DNA of 64,000 nt from Paramacrobiotus metropolitanus. Lineage: Eukaryota > Tardigrada > Eutardigrada > Parachela > Macrobiotidae. A program made the position numbers and the translations under genes. The stretch is from positions 124,001 to 188,000 of the forward strand of contig NW_026570228.1 in NCBI RefSeq assembly GCF_019649055.1. The letters run 5' to 3'. Shown piece by piece: positions 1-11,315 of the stretch. The notes beneath the pieces were generated by a model. The model ran no database searches. It saw nothing but the letters and a program-made list of their open reading frames with translations, and was not told the origin of the DNA. Positions within the stretch are counted from its first letter, which is position 1, and every line of letters begins with the position of its first letter.

Positions 1-87
1 GAACATATTTCAGTTTTTTCTCTTAGTCATAGAAGAAAGATGAGTAACAGATACGTGCGCAGCAGTCGTGTCGCAGATACAAGCGGG

Positions 88-134
88 CTGCTGATATTTG
101 ACAGTTGCTATAAGCAACTGTCAAATATCAGCAG
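88..134. repeat. Perfect 22-bp inverted repeat with 3-bp loop
   Basis: Arms 88-109 and 113-134 are exact reverse complements (CTGCTGATATTTGACAGTTGCT) around the loop ATA. It lies immediately upstream of the GPCR fragment exon. It would form a strong hairpin as DNA or RNA. No flanking duplication is evident, so it cannot be assigned to a transposon. Confidence 0.9.
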
Positions 135-144
135 GCAAAAACAG

Positions 145-705
145 CATTAATGCTTATTGGCATGTGGATCATTGTACACGGCCTGCATCTGCCCAATTAC
201 GTGGGATGGGGTAGCACCGGTTACTCCGATGATCTGTATCTCTGCACTACGAAATTACATTTGTGGTCGTACTCTCTTTTCTTGGGAATCAGCTCTATTC
301 TCCTACCAATCGGCATCAGTTTCTATGCGTACTTAATGATCTATCTCCGGGTGCGTCGTAGTCAAGCGGTGCGCCGACAAATCATCGGTAACAAAAGTGC
401 AAAACCTTCCAGCACGAGTACGGGTAAGCTGTATCTTTTGCATAAACGCACAGTAACTATCGTACGTTTCGTACCACTCTGAAAATGAGACTTCTTTTCT
501 TGCTGTGTATTATTGTATTCCTGATTTCCATTGTATGTGACCTGTACACCGCTTTCTGTGCTCGATATTCGTCATGCGATACAGTTCTGGACGAACACCA
601 CCTGTATTCTTGCTTTATTCCACTTGTATTACGCCTACATTCTGGTTTAATGCATGTATTAGTATTTTCAATAACCTTGCATGTATAGCCAAAATCTACG
701 TGTAA
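145..705 (+). pseudogene. 3' part of a class A GPCR (TM4-TM7), frameshifted
   Basis: The segment at 150-470 encodes TM4, extracellular loop 2 with a LYLCT cysteine, TM5 (LLPIGISFYAYLMIYLRV) and a basic third intracellular loop (HKRTV). The 5' edge follows a plausible acceptor (AAACAG, 142-144), so earlier exons would lie left of the window. TM6 continues near 485-600 in a second frame (LLFLLCIIVFLISIVC), and TM7 at about 610-705 in a third frame (FNACISIFNN, ending AKIYV-stop), where N-A-x-x-x-I-F stands in for NPxxY. Two frame changes make it a pseudogene or an error-bearing copy. A donor-like GTAAGC at 424 could instead start an intron. The loop-2 region loosely recalls melatonin-type receptors; the ligand is unknown. 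It is not of the NRLW type found elsewhere in the window. Confidence 0.55.
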
Positions 706-2055
706 TGTACGTATTCCTGTTTACCGCGCACTGAAACTTCTTACCATTCGAGCTTCTTATTAGGGTAGGTTTTTTATGCTTAAGATTTTTTTAAGGTTTC
801 TTATATTATATTTGTGAAATAAAACAATAGGGGATGCGCTAGAAAACTGCAGTTCATTACTTAAAAGAATGACGTAAGCACGCAAGCGAGGTAACGGAAA
901 ATTAACCAAAAATACGACAGAAAGCAAGTGGGATACGCTGAAATACCGGCGCCGCTTTGTGTCAGATATATCGAGCTCTTGGCACAAAAGGAAGTAATAT
1001 ACATTTGTCGAAATACCTCAAAATGTCAGTAGGCGAGCAGAAATAGCAAGAATAACTTATCTGGAAAAAATGGATCGTATTTTGTTTGAGGTATTTTCAA
1101 TTTTGGTTGTCGTTCATATATCGATATTATTTCCCTTCTCTCTACGAGGGACGTATCCGACTTGTTTCTATCTTTCCGGCCTATCTGTACACGAGCGACA
1201 GCAGACTGACACTTCTTATTGTTAAATTTTCTGCCCTTGCATTTGCAAAGTAAAGTAGAAGTTTTAATAGGACGAATTCAAGGACTTTCGAAGTGCGAAA
1301 CCATTACAGCAGTTTGGTGCCAATCAGGCCAGCACGAAATGCCAAAACATCCAAAGTAATAAAGGGAATATTTAATTTGTAGGGCAAGAATCGGATGCAT
1401 GCACCAGGACTGTTAAACCGGAGACCACCACTGTGCACGATGAGGTGAAACTACTGAAGGCATTTGTCAAGGGCACGGGCTGTACGACGTGCCCTGACGT
1501 GGCGGGACGACACAACTGAAGCTGGACCTTTATTGGCTACTCTCTGCTCTAGCATATTATAATGCGCTAGCATTATATAGGAAGGCAACAAACAAACAAA
1601 CAAACTAGCCGAAGGCTAGATTGCACAACGAACGATGATCATTAGCAGCGCTAATGATCAAAAGCACTGAGCTTGAAACAATGAAGGATGACACATAGAA
1701 CAAGAGGATCGCCATATATAGAAGCATCTAAGCAAGCTATGGCACGAGGAGTACTCGTGACACATTGTTTAAAGTGTTCCTCATATTTGTGGCATCGTGG
1801 CTGATGATGGGGCTCGTTTTTGTGCTGCGAGCCTGGATGGACTTTCCAAAGTGGTATTCATACATCGCATTAATCCTGTCGCACGGAAGTAGCGCCACCA
1901 ATTCTGTGGTGTGCTTTTAGATGGCAAATTTGGTACAAAAAACGAAAAATGGATACATCCGATTGTGGAGGAAATTTCGACCGGCACGAACGGGACCAGG
2001 ATCGTTTTGATAGAAGTACAAGCTCTTGTAGTAAAAGGATGTTTCAACTATGCTA
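706..2055. other. Spacer, no gene recognised
   Basis: Only short open frames without recognisable motifs occur. There is a short CAAA microsatellite near 1590-1606 (AACAAACAAACAAACAAAC). Nothing supports a gene or RNA. Confidence 0.6.
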
Positions 2056-3026
2056 ACAAGCACGAGGACCCAGTTGTGGTTGGACTTCAGGTTCGAGCTT
2101 AGGCTCAAAATGAAGCTTAGAAAGTACTTTATTTTTTACCATTTTTATCAATGCCACTGATATTATAGATAAGTTTAAAAAAGCACTCAAAGTTAGTATT
2201 GAGTAGCGTTCCATGACGTCGGTATGCGCAGATCAAAAGCACCGCCTTCACATGCGCAGCCGCCGCACCGCTGCTGAAACTCAGGTAACCGCCCACCCAA
2301 ATTGCAGCATGCGAAAACTAAATTGATTTTACTTTCTTGACTGATCATACATATTTTAATGTTTTTAAAAATGATATTGATATGGAAAACGTTTTCGGTA
2401 AATCGAGTGTGTGTAAATATAGCAAGTTGAACTGTGAAACCACTGCCCCTCACACCAGGGGCGCCCCAGAAACCACAACAAACTCGGATTCACACTTGAA
2501 TGGAACAATATCAGAGCCTGGAATTCGTCGATTCTTTTAATTTCTGTTGCCAATAATTAGGTTAAATTGTATCTCTGTTTAAACATACCTAAATCCTAGT
2601 TTGTTGTGGTTTCTGGGGCGCCCCTGGTGTGAGGGGCAGTGGTTTCACAGTTCAACTTGCTATATTTACACACACTCGATTTACCGAAAACGTTTTCCAT
2701 ATCAATATCATTTTTAAAAACATTAAAATATGTATGATCAGTCAAGAAAGTAAAATCAATTTAGTTTTCGCATGCTGCAATTTGGGTGGGCGGTTACCTG
2801 AGTTTCAGCAGCGGTGCGGCGGCTGCGCATGTGAAGGCGGTGCTTTTGATCTGCGCATACCGACGTCATGGAACGCTACTCAATACTAACTTTGAGTGCT
2901 TTTTTAAACTTATCTATAATATCAGTGGCATTGATAAAAATGGTAAAAAATAAAGTACTTTCTAAGCTTCATTTTGAGCCTAAGCTCGAACCTGAAGTCC
3001 AACCACAACTGGGTCCTCGTGCTTGT
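2056..3026. repeat. Large palindrome: two 429-bp arms around a 113-bp centre
   Basis: The arm 2056-2484 reappears as its reverse complement at 2598-3026, base for base as far as I can check by eye. The identical 86-residue open frame on both strands (minus 2193-2453, plus 2629-2889) is a by-product of this symmetry, not a gene. The inner arm ends carry CCAGGGGCGCCCCAGAAACC, a motif with a near copy at about 7685. This suits a foldback transposon or a recent inverted duplication; an assembly or library hairpin artefact is also possible. Confidence 0.9.
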
Positions 3027-4028
3027 AAGGACCATGCTAATTCAGAAATAATTGAATTCTGCAATTAAAAAAAATCTACTTTTGTCAACTAATCAGCGAC
3101 GTTTTGTTTTAAAACGCAAAAGCTTACTTTGTTTTGTGCTAGGCGCTTGGCTCCATAATCTTTGAAATTATCTTTGAATGACGAAAATTGCCGATCTGTT
3201 TGACCGTAGAATTTATAAACGGTATTGTTCGTCAAGAACGCGGGCTTGCTCTACGCCTGCACGTGCACTGTACATAAAACATCGTATTAAACTAGCCCTG
3301 AATTCGCGATAATTTGTGTCCCAGGTAGGGTGTGAGTCGACTTCGAAGAGCGGTTAAGGGAGTTTGAAGTATACCGGCATCCAGAGGTGCGCAATTGCAG
3401 TCAGGATCTTACCTAGGGTAGGTGGCTGTGGGTACAGCGCACTCACTGCTGTTTTGGGCACTGCATATGTCGATTAATTAGCGGGATCCGTACTGCACAG
3501 ACTTATGATCGTTGTTGTGGCTGCGGTTGCGACGTAAAAAAGGCATCGGCACTGCATGGCTTTGTAAAGAAGACCGAGGCAGTATATAAGTGACAGAATG
3601 CAGCAAAATAGAAGCAAAGCAAAATTCACACGTGAGTAACAACCGAAGACTGTCATCAACAATCACATTACATATTGTGATTTAGTGTTTCTTTAAATAT
3701 GACTAATGAATAATGATACGGGAGCTTTGCCAAAATGTCAACCATTTGGGTAGAGCAACAAGTTTTTTCGTCTATTTATCAAGTACTTACTAGTGTACTT
3801 CAGTAAACACTCTCTTTTGTTGAAGAGCAGCCGATGACTTGATGTTGAGCTTTCATACTGAAAGTGCTGCTCTCTTCGGCAATACGAGTACAGATGAAAT
3901 TTTAATCGTCGTCGGCATTGGTACTGATCTGCCAGTAGGAATCGACCGTATCGTGTACATATCGCAAGCGGATTAGACTGGGTATAAATTATTATTTTGA
4001 GCTGTATCGTATAAAACACTGAGTACTG
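3027..4028. other. Spacer, no gene recognised
   Basis: No frame carries a recognisable domain. The minus-strand frame 3738-4109 lacks family features and runs into the tandem repeat that follows. I see no RNA gene. Confidence 0.55.
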
Positions 4029-4169
4029 AGTTTCCAATACACTGAGTACGGCCTGTAGTACGGGACCTGGACCTACTCCGCACAGATAGTGCTGACGATG
4101 AGTTACCAATACACTGAGTACGGCCTGTACGGGACCTGGACCTACTCCGCAGTCCGCACAGATAGTGCT
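4029..4169. repeat. Direct tandem repeat of about 66-70 bp, two copies
   Basis: Copy 1 (4029-4094) and copy 2 (4100-4169) both run from AGTT(T/A)CCAATACACTGAG to CACAGATAGTGCT. They differ by a few bases and small indels (a GTA, and an AGTCCGC-like insertion in copy 2). It is a local duplication upstream of the GPCR gene, with no evidence of coding. Confidence 0.85.
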
Positions 4170-4750
4170 TTCTAGGTCTGCTCAGATGCTACCGTCTCAT
4201 CAAACGGACATTTGAAACGAATCCAAAAACAGCATCGGCCATTGCAAAAAAGTAAAATCATAGTATTTTGGCGGTATAACGACGATGTGACATTTCAGTA
4301 CACAATAAGAATGACAATGTGGCGAGGAACGGCAGGGGAAAATATAATACTCGGCAAACAACTTTAATACTCGACCAGAACTGAAACACTAACACACTCT
4401 CTTGGAACCCGTGCACATCATCGCTATATTATATACTCCCAAATAAGGGGCGGAAACAGAGATACTGGAACATACATAGAGGCGTATCATACAACTGCAA
4501 GGGGAGGGACGATTCCCTTCACAACAATACCGTCACACCTGTTTTTGGTAAAGTTCATTCTGACAGTAAAATGTCAAATCAAATGAAACAGCAAAGCAGC
4601 CAACCAGTTAAAATTTCCCAACAAAGCGGTCGCGCAAAGGCGCAGCCTGTTAGAATTTTCCGTCTATGCCGCAGCTTTTCCAGTAATACAAGTTCGTAGT
4701 TTTTGCGGCCGCATCTTCTTAAGCCGATCTTCACAAAATTCCAAGCAACA

Positions 4751-5746
4751 ATGAGCTACGACTACAACATCTCCCGGGAGGAACGTGAGTTTTTCCTGTC
4801 CTCAATGAAAAACGCCAGCGTCAACCAGACTCTAAATGCCTTGCACATCTGCGCGCCATTAACGCCGGAAGTAATTTTTCTTCTGACGTGCGGTATCCTT
4901 ATGGTTGTTTTGAATTCTCTTCTCGTGGTAATTTTCATATTCCACCGCGAACTCCGTTCCCCGTTCTCTGTGTACCTCATTGCTTTGTCCATCGCCAATG
5001 TCCTGTGTTCGGGTCGCAGCTTTTGCAACGCGATACAAGAAGTCTGCCCTCATTTTCTCTACCATCCAGTTTTATGCGATTTGCGGCTGTACGTTGGATG
5101 GTGTCTATCCGGATTGCCGGAAAACGTCCACCTTCTGATAGCGGTTAACCGAATCTGGGCGGTCGCCCTACCCATATCGTACCGCAATCACCATAGCATC
5201 AAACTGGCGATTGTTTTAAGTGCAGCAGCATTCGTATATGTGCAGGTTCTAACGATACCGAGTGTAGCGATAAATGCCTGGTACTATCGCCCACCACTGG
5301 ATAAATACGGTTGCTTTGTTAATACATTTAGAATGCCGGTGTGGTACGAGATCTCCATCATTCTCATCTTTGAGTTCCCTGTAGTGTTTGTTCTGTTTAC
5401 GTGGATTTATCTCATGGTGAGACTGCATCGCAGCGCCAAAAGAGCAGCTATGAGAAAAGGTCTATCGCAGATGAGCGAACAGATGGGTGCCATTCGGCAG
5501 AACAAGTTCAACGGATCGTTCGCAGTATTTTCTTTTCTGACAATAGGTGCGGTGGTATGTTGGCTCCCCTACGAGACCATGTACGTGGTGTGGGGATTCC
5601 GCAACCGCACGGAAAGCGAGCGGAAACTGCCTTTGAATCTACTGGCAGTGTATACGCTTCAGCAGGTGCTGGATCCGGTGCTGATTGTGCTCACCAGTAA
5701 ACCGCTGCGATTATGCGTGAGGCGCATTGTCGGCTGCAGGACGTAA
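4751..5746 (+). CDS. Intronless rhodopsin-class GPCR, NRIW type
   Basis: A 331-residue seven-transmembrane receptor with an extracellular N-terminus carrying three N-glycosylation sequons (NIS 6, NAS 21, NQT 25). TM1 is about 38-64. The TM3 end reads NRIW (133-136) instead of DRY and is followed by AVALPISYRN, an intracellular loop 2 shared with the other receptors in this window. TM6 carries VVCWLPYE and TM7 carries DPVLIVL where NPxxY is usual. The start is the ATG at 4751 (CAACAATGA); the frame is open further upstream but without an ATG. Ligand unknown; a chemosensory or peptide role is inference from its place in a local expansion. It is a divergent relative of the 13.5-19.7 kb array and is closer to the receptor at 38.4 kb in its TM6 CWLP. 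Confidence 0.85.
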   Translation: MSYDYNISREEREFFLSSMKNASVNQTLNALHICAPLTPEVIFLLTCGILMVVLNSLLVVIFIFHRELRSPFSVYLIALSIANVLCSGRSFCNAIQEVCPHFLYHPVLCDLRLYVGWCLSGLPENVHLLIAVNRIWAVALPISYRNHHSIKLAIVLSAAAFVYVQVLTIPSVAINAWYYRPPLDKYGCFVNTFRMPVWYEISIILIFEFPVVFVLFTWIYLMVRLHRSAKRAAMRKGLSQMSEQMGAIRQNKFNGSFAVFSFLTIGAVVCWLPYETMYVVWGFRNRTESERKLPLNLLAVYTLQQVLDPVLIVLTSKPLRLCVRRIVGCRT

Positions 5747-6344
5747 AACGTCATGAAAGAGTACACGGGTTTTGTATGGAAAGTACGAGTACTTAGTTTT
5801 TGCCGAGTCTAATGTGGATGTTTTCTAGGTACAGAGAGTTGCTCTGCTAGTCTGCTGTGTGTTCAACCAACTGACTTCGTTATTTCCAAAGCAAGGTCTC
5901 TTTTACATTTACTGCGGTCTTGAGTATGCCCATCTTGTAATAGCTTGCAACCTTGGTTCAGCTGATGATCTTTGTTTATTGTGGTGAATATTGCAACTGT
6001 CCATCGGAAGGTTCGGGTGTACTCTTTACAAAGTCAGTGGGTCTTTCTTGTTGCTCGCACTTGTCTAGTAGTGAATTAAATCGTGTTGCCTGGCATCTTT
6101 CAGTCAACTGACCGACGAGTTTTGCAGAACTTATTAGAGAAACCTTCTTTGTGCCCTGCTTAGATTGCAGCCTGAATAACTGACTTATTATTTAACCCAT
6201 TTTTATTTTAGATTGCATTATTAACTTGGCAGCTCTGTCCTACAGATGGATTAACATGGCATGAAAAAAGGACTATGATAATAAAATAATGTATTACCGG
6301 GCTATTTGATTCATCAGTGTTTGCAATAAAATTAATATTTATTA
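5747..6344. other. Spacer after the GPCR
   Basis: No coding signal seen. AATAAA-like strings occur near 6282 and 6325, too far downstream to assign confidently as the GPCR poly(A) signal. Confidence 0.5.
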
Positions 6345-6371
6345 CTAGTAGGCCCCGCGCAAACTGCGCGG
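6345..6371 (-). mobile_element. Helitron-like 3' terminus
   Basis: Read on the minus strand, a GC-rich hairpin (CCGCGCAGTTTGCGCGG) is followed by GGCCTA and then CTAG with a T next to it. This is the arrangement of a Helitron 3' end: hairpin, short spacer, CTRR, host T. A near copy lies at 43.39 kb. The element body would extend to higher coordinates; no Rep/helicase coding is visible, so it would be non-autonomous. Confidence 0.55.
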
Positions 6372-9262
6372 AAGAGATTTAATGAACTACTGTATACATA
6401 AGGGTATAACTTACCTTACGGCTACTTACTGCACACTACTTGCGTCGCTGAAAAGACTGTTTTTCTAACTTATTTCTAAGCGTATTCAGGAATACTTCTA
6501 TACTTAATTTTTACAATAAATGTGATGCTGGATTAAATGATCTGTCATTTAACCCAGGACTTCCCGGTGCCCGATCCCGTGCGAATTAGACCATGAAAAT
6601 TAAGAATTGTCGATACAATAATTCAATCAAGAAATCAAATTTTTTTCAGAATTTTGCTAGCCATAGGTCAGCTACAGCAGAATGGTATCAATTTGACAAC
6701 AACGGGCGGATTGGTACGCGTGACAAATTTAATTTTTGTTTGTTAAGGTTGAAATATAAAATATTTTTGGCTAACAAACATTTTAAACTAGACAGTTTTC
6801 AAGGGGCTATTTGTGAGCATAGTATTGGTAGCCGTCGAAATGACCACCGGTCAGCAACACAATATTCCATCTCTGACTGCTTCAAATCGTTTGGCTATAC
6901 AGAAACTGTACAGAAAACAATCAAAAACCGTCTGTGGGAATACTGGACACTGTCCAGTTAACGCTGCGGGTCACTAGAAGAGCATTCAATCGTCACACAG
7001 CTAAAATTATAGCCCACAGGGGCGAAATCGCATCGGTATTTGATTTCCGGTCAATGATTAACGCCAAAAGCTCAATGTTAACTTGATTACCTCAGACCAC
7101 GCTCGTATCAGAGCAGTCAGCAAGCCTCGCTGACCACTATAGAAGGTAGCCACTACTAGCCCGCAGTCAGTGGTCAAGCTTCGGACGCTTTCCTGGACGT
7201 TAGAGCAACAGCCCTCATAAATAACCGGAAATTTATGCGTATACTTGCAGGTTATGCGCTCGTATTCTACGGTATAGCGCACGCAGATAAACGCACAGTG
7301 CCGAATAAGTGACCACTGACCACCGTTTGCTTGTCCCATTTGTCTGCATGCATGTTGTCCTGCGACAATAACTTTCGGCAGCAAAAAAGGCAAAAAATAT
7401 CTGTTTCATGGGGCATCCATTTTCCCAACTGGACGGTGGTCACTTCGGTGACCACCAACACATTTCCAGTTGAAAGCCCATAAAAGGTTGTCTTAGAATA
7501 CCAACCTGCAGAATGTTGCGACTTAAACTGAGTTTACTAGAAAATCTTGTACTGTAGCCGCTAGATGAAGTGAGACCACAGTTAGATCCGGGCGCTGCCT
7601 TCCACTCGTCAGGCATTGAGCACGAGCCTTCCTCCCACCGGGTGGCGCACACTTTGCACTGCATTTAGTATTGTGCTGCCCCTGCCAGGGGCACCCCAGA
7701 AACCACAACAAATCGGATTTATAAACAGAAAACTATCAGAGCTCTGTCACTGTGCTCTTAAAACTAATATCTTTCATTGCAAAGAATTAAAAAAATAGCA
7801 AAGAACAGTAAAACATGTCAAATGTTGGTAGCAGCAGAGGGAAATCAAAAACATTTTTGCATGGAGCAAAGTATGTATATTGAGCTTGCATTTTTCCGTA
7901 CACCAGACTCTGTGGTCTCACTTCATCTAGCGGCTACAGTATTTTGGATGTAATGTACCCCATTGCCCGTTGTTGTCAAAATGGGTAGCACGTCAATTCG
8001 CCGACCTACAATTTGCTGACCGTCATGTTGCTGACTTATACAACTACCATGTTTTTTAAAAGATCACCAGTGGTCACCCATTTCACATAATACAAAAATT
8101 TAAGTTGTGTCAGGTAACACATAAAGTCAACTATCTAATTCATTTATTTACATTTTTCCCATCACGCGAATGGCCAGGAGGTGTTAGCGAACTTCGGTCA
8201 CCCATGATATCGAAAAATGGTCGACTTTGGTGACCACTGGCGAGTGTGCCGTAGACTTGTACTTAGCGGTCAAGCTTTGTAAAATGGGCCTCAACATCTT
8301 AACTCGCTAATAAAACTGAAAGATCAAAATTCCCGTGCTGCGTTCAGGTACAGGAGTAAAAGTCCTCCCCGGTATCACTTTGATATCAATGGGAAGAAAC
8401 AGGTTAATTAAGTATCCTAACAGAGTTACTGCAACCGTACGAGTTGTAGTCCGGTTCACTGTTTCCGTAATTCTGTTGTTACAATGATGACCGAAGCCGA
8501 GTAGTAAAAAAGTAAAAATGTATTGTTGATGCATATCTGTACAAGCGAAAGAGTGCTATACTGTAAGTATGTTTGTTGTTTATGTTTGACGAAAACGTTT
8601 GTTTCCCTCTGTAAAACAGAAAACATTCAGCTCACAGCAACATACGTACAGTACTGAAATTTGTAAGACAGTAAACTCATGAAGACTTAACGTTTCGGAG
8701 GAAAATATGCAGGACGTATCGATTTGCATATCTGCAAGAGCTGCTGATACGAACGAAAGAAAATTATGGAAGATACGGCGGCTCAAAAATTAATGTTATA
8801 AGCACAGGGGAGATTCCAGTAAGTTTAATTCATTGACGGCGTTAGAAGCTGCTCATCCCAATACGTTATCCGATATAAAAAATGCTACGCGCAGTCGCAC
8901 AGGAACTTGCTTCTCTGAATTATGTGGTCCAACGCTTGAGAAACCTCGACAAGTTTGCATGTCATGGCAGCCGAAAAACGTGAACTGTAAGGGTACAAGT
9001 GTCACGTGGAGACACTTCAACTACCGGTGTGGCTGCCGGAATTCATCATCCATAGCTGACGACATATGCTCAACGTTCTGCTGCAATCAGCAAACGGCTT
9101 TTAACAGCCGGATGCCCAGGTGTGGGTTAATGCAAAAATCGACGTTATCAATATGCTCGGAGTAACGCCGGAAAATTCAAAACTGCAAAATACTGTGGTG
9201 TTTGCACCCGTTTTTCGTGTCTCCTTGGCGATGGACATCCGGCTTCCCTATTACCGACTTTA
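6372..9262. other. Repeat-rich spacer, no gene recognised
   Basis: The longest frames (6593-6961; 7058-7393 minus; 8833-9165) have no recognisable domain, and the last opens without an ATG. The tract 7160-8280 is rich in GTGGTCACC/GGTGACCAC strings (for example 7433-7457), suggesting decayed mobile DNA. I cannot support a gene here. Confidence 0.5.
7550..7938. repeat. Inverted repeat (about 32-bp arms) with an inner shared motif
   Basis: TACTGTAGCCGCTAGATGAA at about 7550 continues to GTGAGACCACAG near 7582. Its reverse complement is at about 7907-7938. The interior includes GCCAGGGGCACCCCAGAAAC at about 7685, followed by CACAACAAA, closely matching the inner ends of the 2.06-3.03 kb palindrome. 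A MITE-like or foldback remnant is likely. Confidence 0.6.
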
Positions 9263-9272
9263 CTATATATAG
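9263..9272 (+). promoter_or_regulatory. Candidate TATA box of the Gln/Gly/Pro protein gene
   Basis: CTATATATAG lies 113 bp before the ATG at 9385. The paralogous gene on the minus strand at 31.9 kb has a similar TATA-like element (CCTATATAAATAC) about 110 bp before its ATG. The similar spacing supports a core promoter. Confidence 0.45.
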
Positions 9273-9384
9273 CTCCGACGTTAATTTAGCAATCAGTAAT
9301 CACAACCTATTGTTCTCTGCCTTGATAAAAGCTTGTCCTTTCTGCAGCAACAACAAATCCACTTTCAATTCTGCAGCCGCTACC

Positions 9385-10857
9385 ATGAAATCTACCTTAG
9401 TATTCCTTGCATTGGCCGGTGAGTCATTTGTTCTTTAAGAATCTTAAATTTTTTAGTACAGAAGAGAAAAGTGCTAGTACGAGTAATATGTACTTGTTAT
9501 AAAAATTAATACTATACGAGTAGCACACATATGTACAAGCCATTGTAATACTTTAATTAGAGGCTTAATAAATAAATTTAAGCTGATTTTTAAGAGTTTC
9601 TTTGCACACCATCGTCTTGCATTTGTCTGTAGTGCAGTTAAAACTATAAATTTATGGCAACCGTTAAAGTTGACTTCGATTATGACTTTTTTGGAACATG
9701 TTGAATTCCCGTTAGATTCGATCTTTTGATTTCATCATGCAGCTACAAAGCATAACTGCAACGAAAGGAACCGGTTTCTACAAACAGTTCCGATACATCC
9801 AATACATTCTGTAATCATGTAGAACTCGTTCGAGCAAATAACGATGCGCTACTACATTGTAGGCCTTGTTGCCGTTATGCATGCTCATCCTTCCCAAATG
9901 CAACAAGGACCTCCCCAACAACAAGGTGGCCAACAAGGAAACCAACAAGGAGGTCAACAAAGACCTCCCCAGCAAGGCGGGCAACAAAGCCAACAAGGTG
10001 GTATGCAAGGATCTCCTCAACAAGGCGGTCAACAAGGCGGTCAGCAAGGCGGTCAGCAAGGACCTCCCCAACAAGGTGGTCAACAAGGCGGTCAGCAGGG
10101 ACCTTCCCAACAAGGCGGTCAGCAAGGACCTCCCCAGCAAGGCGGGCAACAAAGCCAACAAGGTGGTATGCAAGGACCTCCTCAACAAGGCGGTCAGCAG
10201 GGACCTCCCCAACAAGGCGGTCAGCAAGGACCTCCCCAGCAAGGCGGGCAACAAAGCCAACAAGGTGGTATGCAAGGACCTCCTCAACAAGGCGGTCAAC
10301 AAGGCGGTCAGCAGGGACCTCCCCAACAAGGAGGTATGCAAGGACCTCCCCAACAAGGAGGCCAACAACAAGGCCAACAAGGTGGTCAGCAACAACAAGG
10401 TGGTCAGCAAGGACCTCCCCAACAAGGTGGTCAGCAACAAGGTGGTCAGCAACAACAAGGCCAACAAGGCGGCCAGCAAGGACCTCCCCAACAAGGCGGC
10501 CAGCAAGGACCTCCCCAACAAGGAGGCCAACAACAAGGCCAACAAGGTGGTCAGCAACAACAAGGTGGTCAGCAAGGACCTCCCCAACAAGGTGGCCAGC
10601 AACAAGGTGGTCAGCAACAAGGTGGTCAGCAACAACAAGGCCAACAAGGCGGCCAGCAAGGACCTCCCCAACAAGGCGGCCAGCAAGGACCTCCCCAACA
10701 AGGAGGCCAACAACAAGGCCAACAAGGTGGTCAGCAACAACAAGGTGGTCAGCAAGGACCTCCCCAACAAGGTGGCCAGCAACAAGGTGGTCAGCAACAA
10801 CAAGGCCAACAAGCTGGTCAGCAAGGACCTCCTCAGTATGCGCCCTTCAGTAACTAA
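9385..10857 (+). CDS. Secreted Gln/Gly/Pro repeat protein, two exons
   Basis: Exon 1 (9385-9418) encodes MKSTLVFLALA and stops in phase 1 at GTGAGT. Exon 2 (9863-10857, after TTGTAG) completes the signal peptide (GLVAVMHA) and continues as about 320 residues of QQGG, GPPQQGG and GGMQ repeats, ending YAPFSN. Total 342 residues. The repeat DNA keeps all three plus-strand frames and at least one minus frame open, so the overlapping KDLPNK-type and Leu-rich frames are shadows. There are no cysteines, so the mature chain is probably extended. Role unknown; secreted low-complexity Q/G/P proteins elsewhere serve as cuticle, silk, adhesive or mucus components (inference). A paralog lies on the minus strand at 30.9-31.9 kb with the same signal peptide and intron phase. 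The track in the ORF frame begins upstream of the acceptor and should not be used as the start. Confidence 0.85.
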
Positions 10858-11315
10858 ACTTACTGACGTTCTCCATATTTCTTCCTTTCTAGCTAATGAC
10901 TATAACGAAGAATTCGTTAGAGCAGCGTATGGCATTTTTAGCCATTATAATATTCATTTTATTAAACTTGTGGTCTGCCTTTAGCATTTAGCGATCTGAA
11001 TGGCTTACTTGTTAGGCTCTGCGTGTCGTGGCGTCCAGGTGAAGCAATGGATGCTGTATGTTTGCAATATAGTATGCGTTCGGCGATACTGCCGTTGAGC
11101 AAAAGCGAAAGCTCATGTTGGTATTCCTGAAATTCAATCTAAAATAAATACAAGTCTGTACCTGCGGCTTATGTACAGTATTACGGTAACGAACGTCAGT
11201 CCCATCGCTAAACAGCTTTTGAGACACACAGTATTTAGCTATAATTGGTCAACGGTGAATCATTTTCCGGCAGAGTTTTTCTAATCCATGATCAAGTGTT
11301 TCGCGTTACTTCGGA
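10858..11315. other. Spacer between repeat protein and receptor
   Basis: Likely holds the 3' UTR of the repeat-protein gene (ATTAAA near 10957) and the upstream region of the next receptor. No gene seen. Confidence 0.5.

Noticed and set aside
2193-2889. Identical 86-residue proteins on both strands
   Set aside because: They arise from the 429-bp palindrome; no domain or splice context supports a gene.
4020-4170. Possible CRISPR-like or regulatory array
   Set aside because: Only two contiguous copies without spacers; it is a simple tandem duplication in an animal genome.
9778-10984. Long Leu-rich frame on the minus strand and KDLPNK-type frame on the plus strand
   Set aside because: They are shadows of the Gln/Gly/Pro repeat; only the QQGG frame joins a signal-peptide exon, and the same is true of the shadows at 30835-31759.
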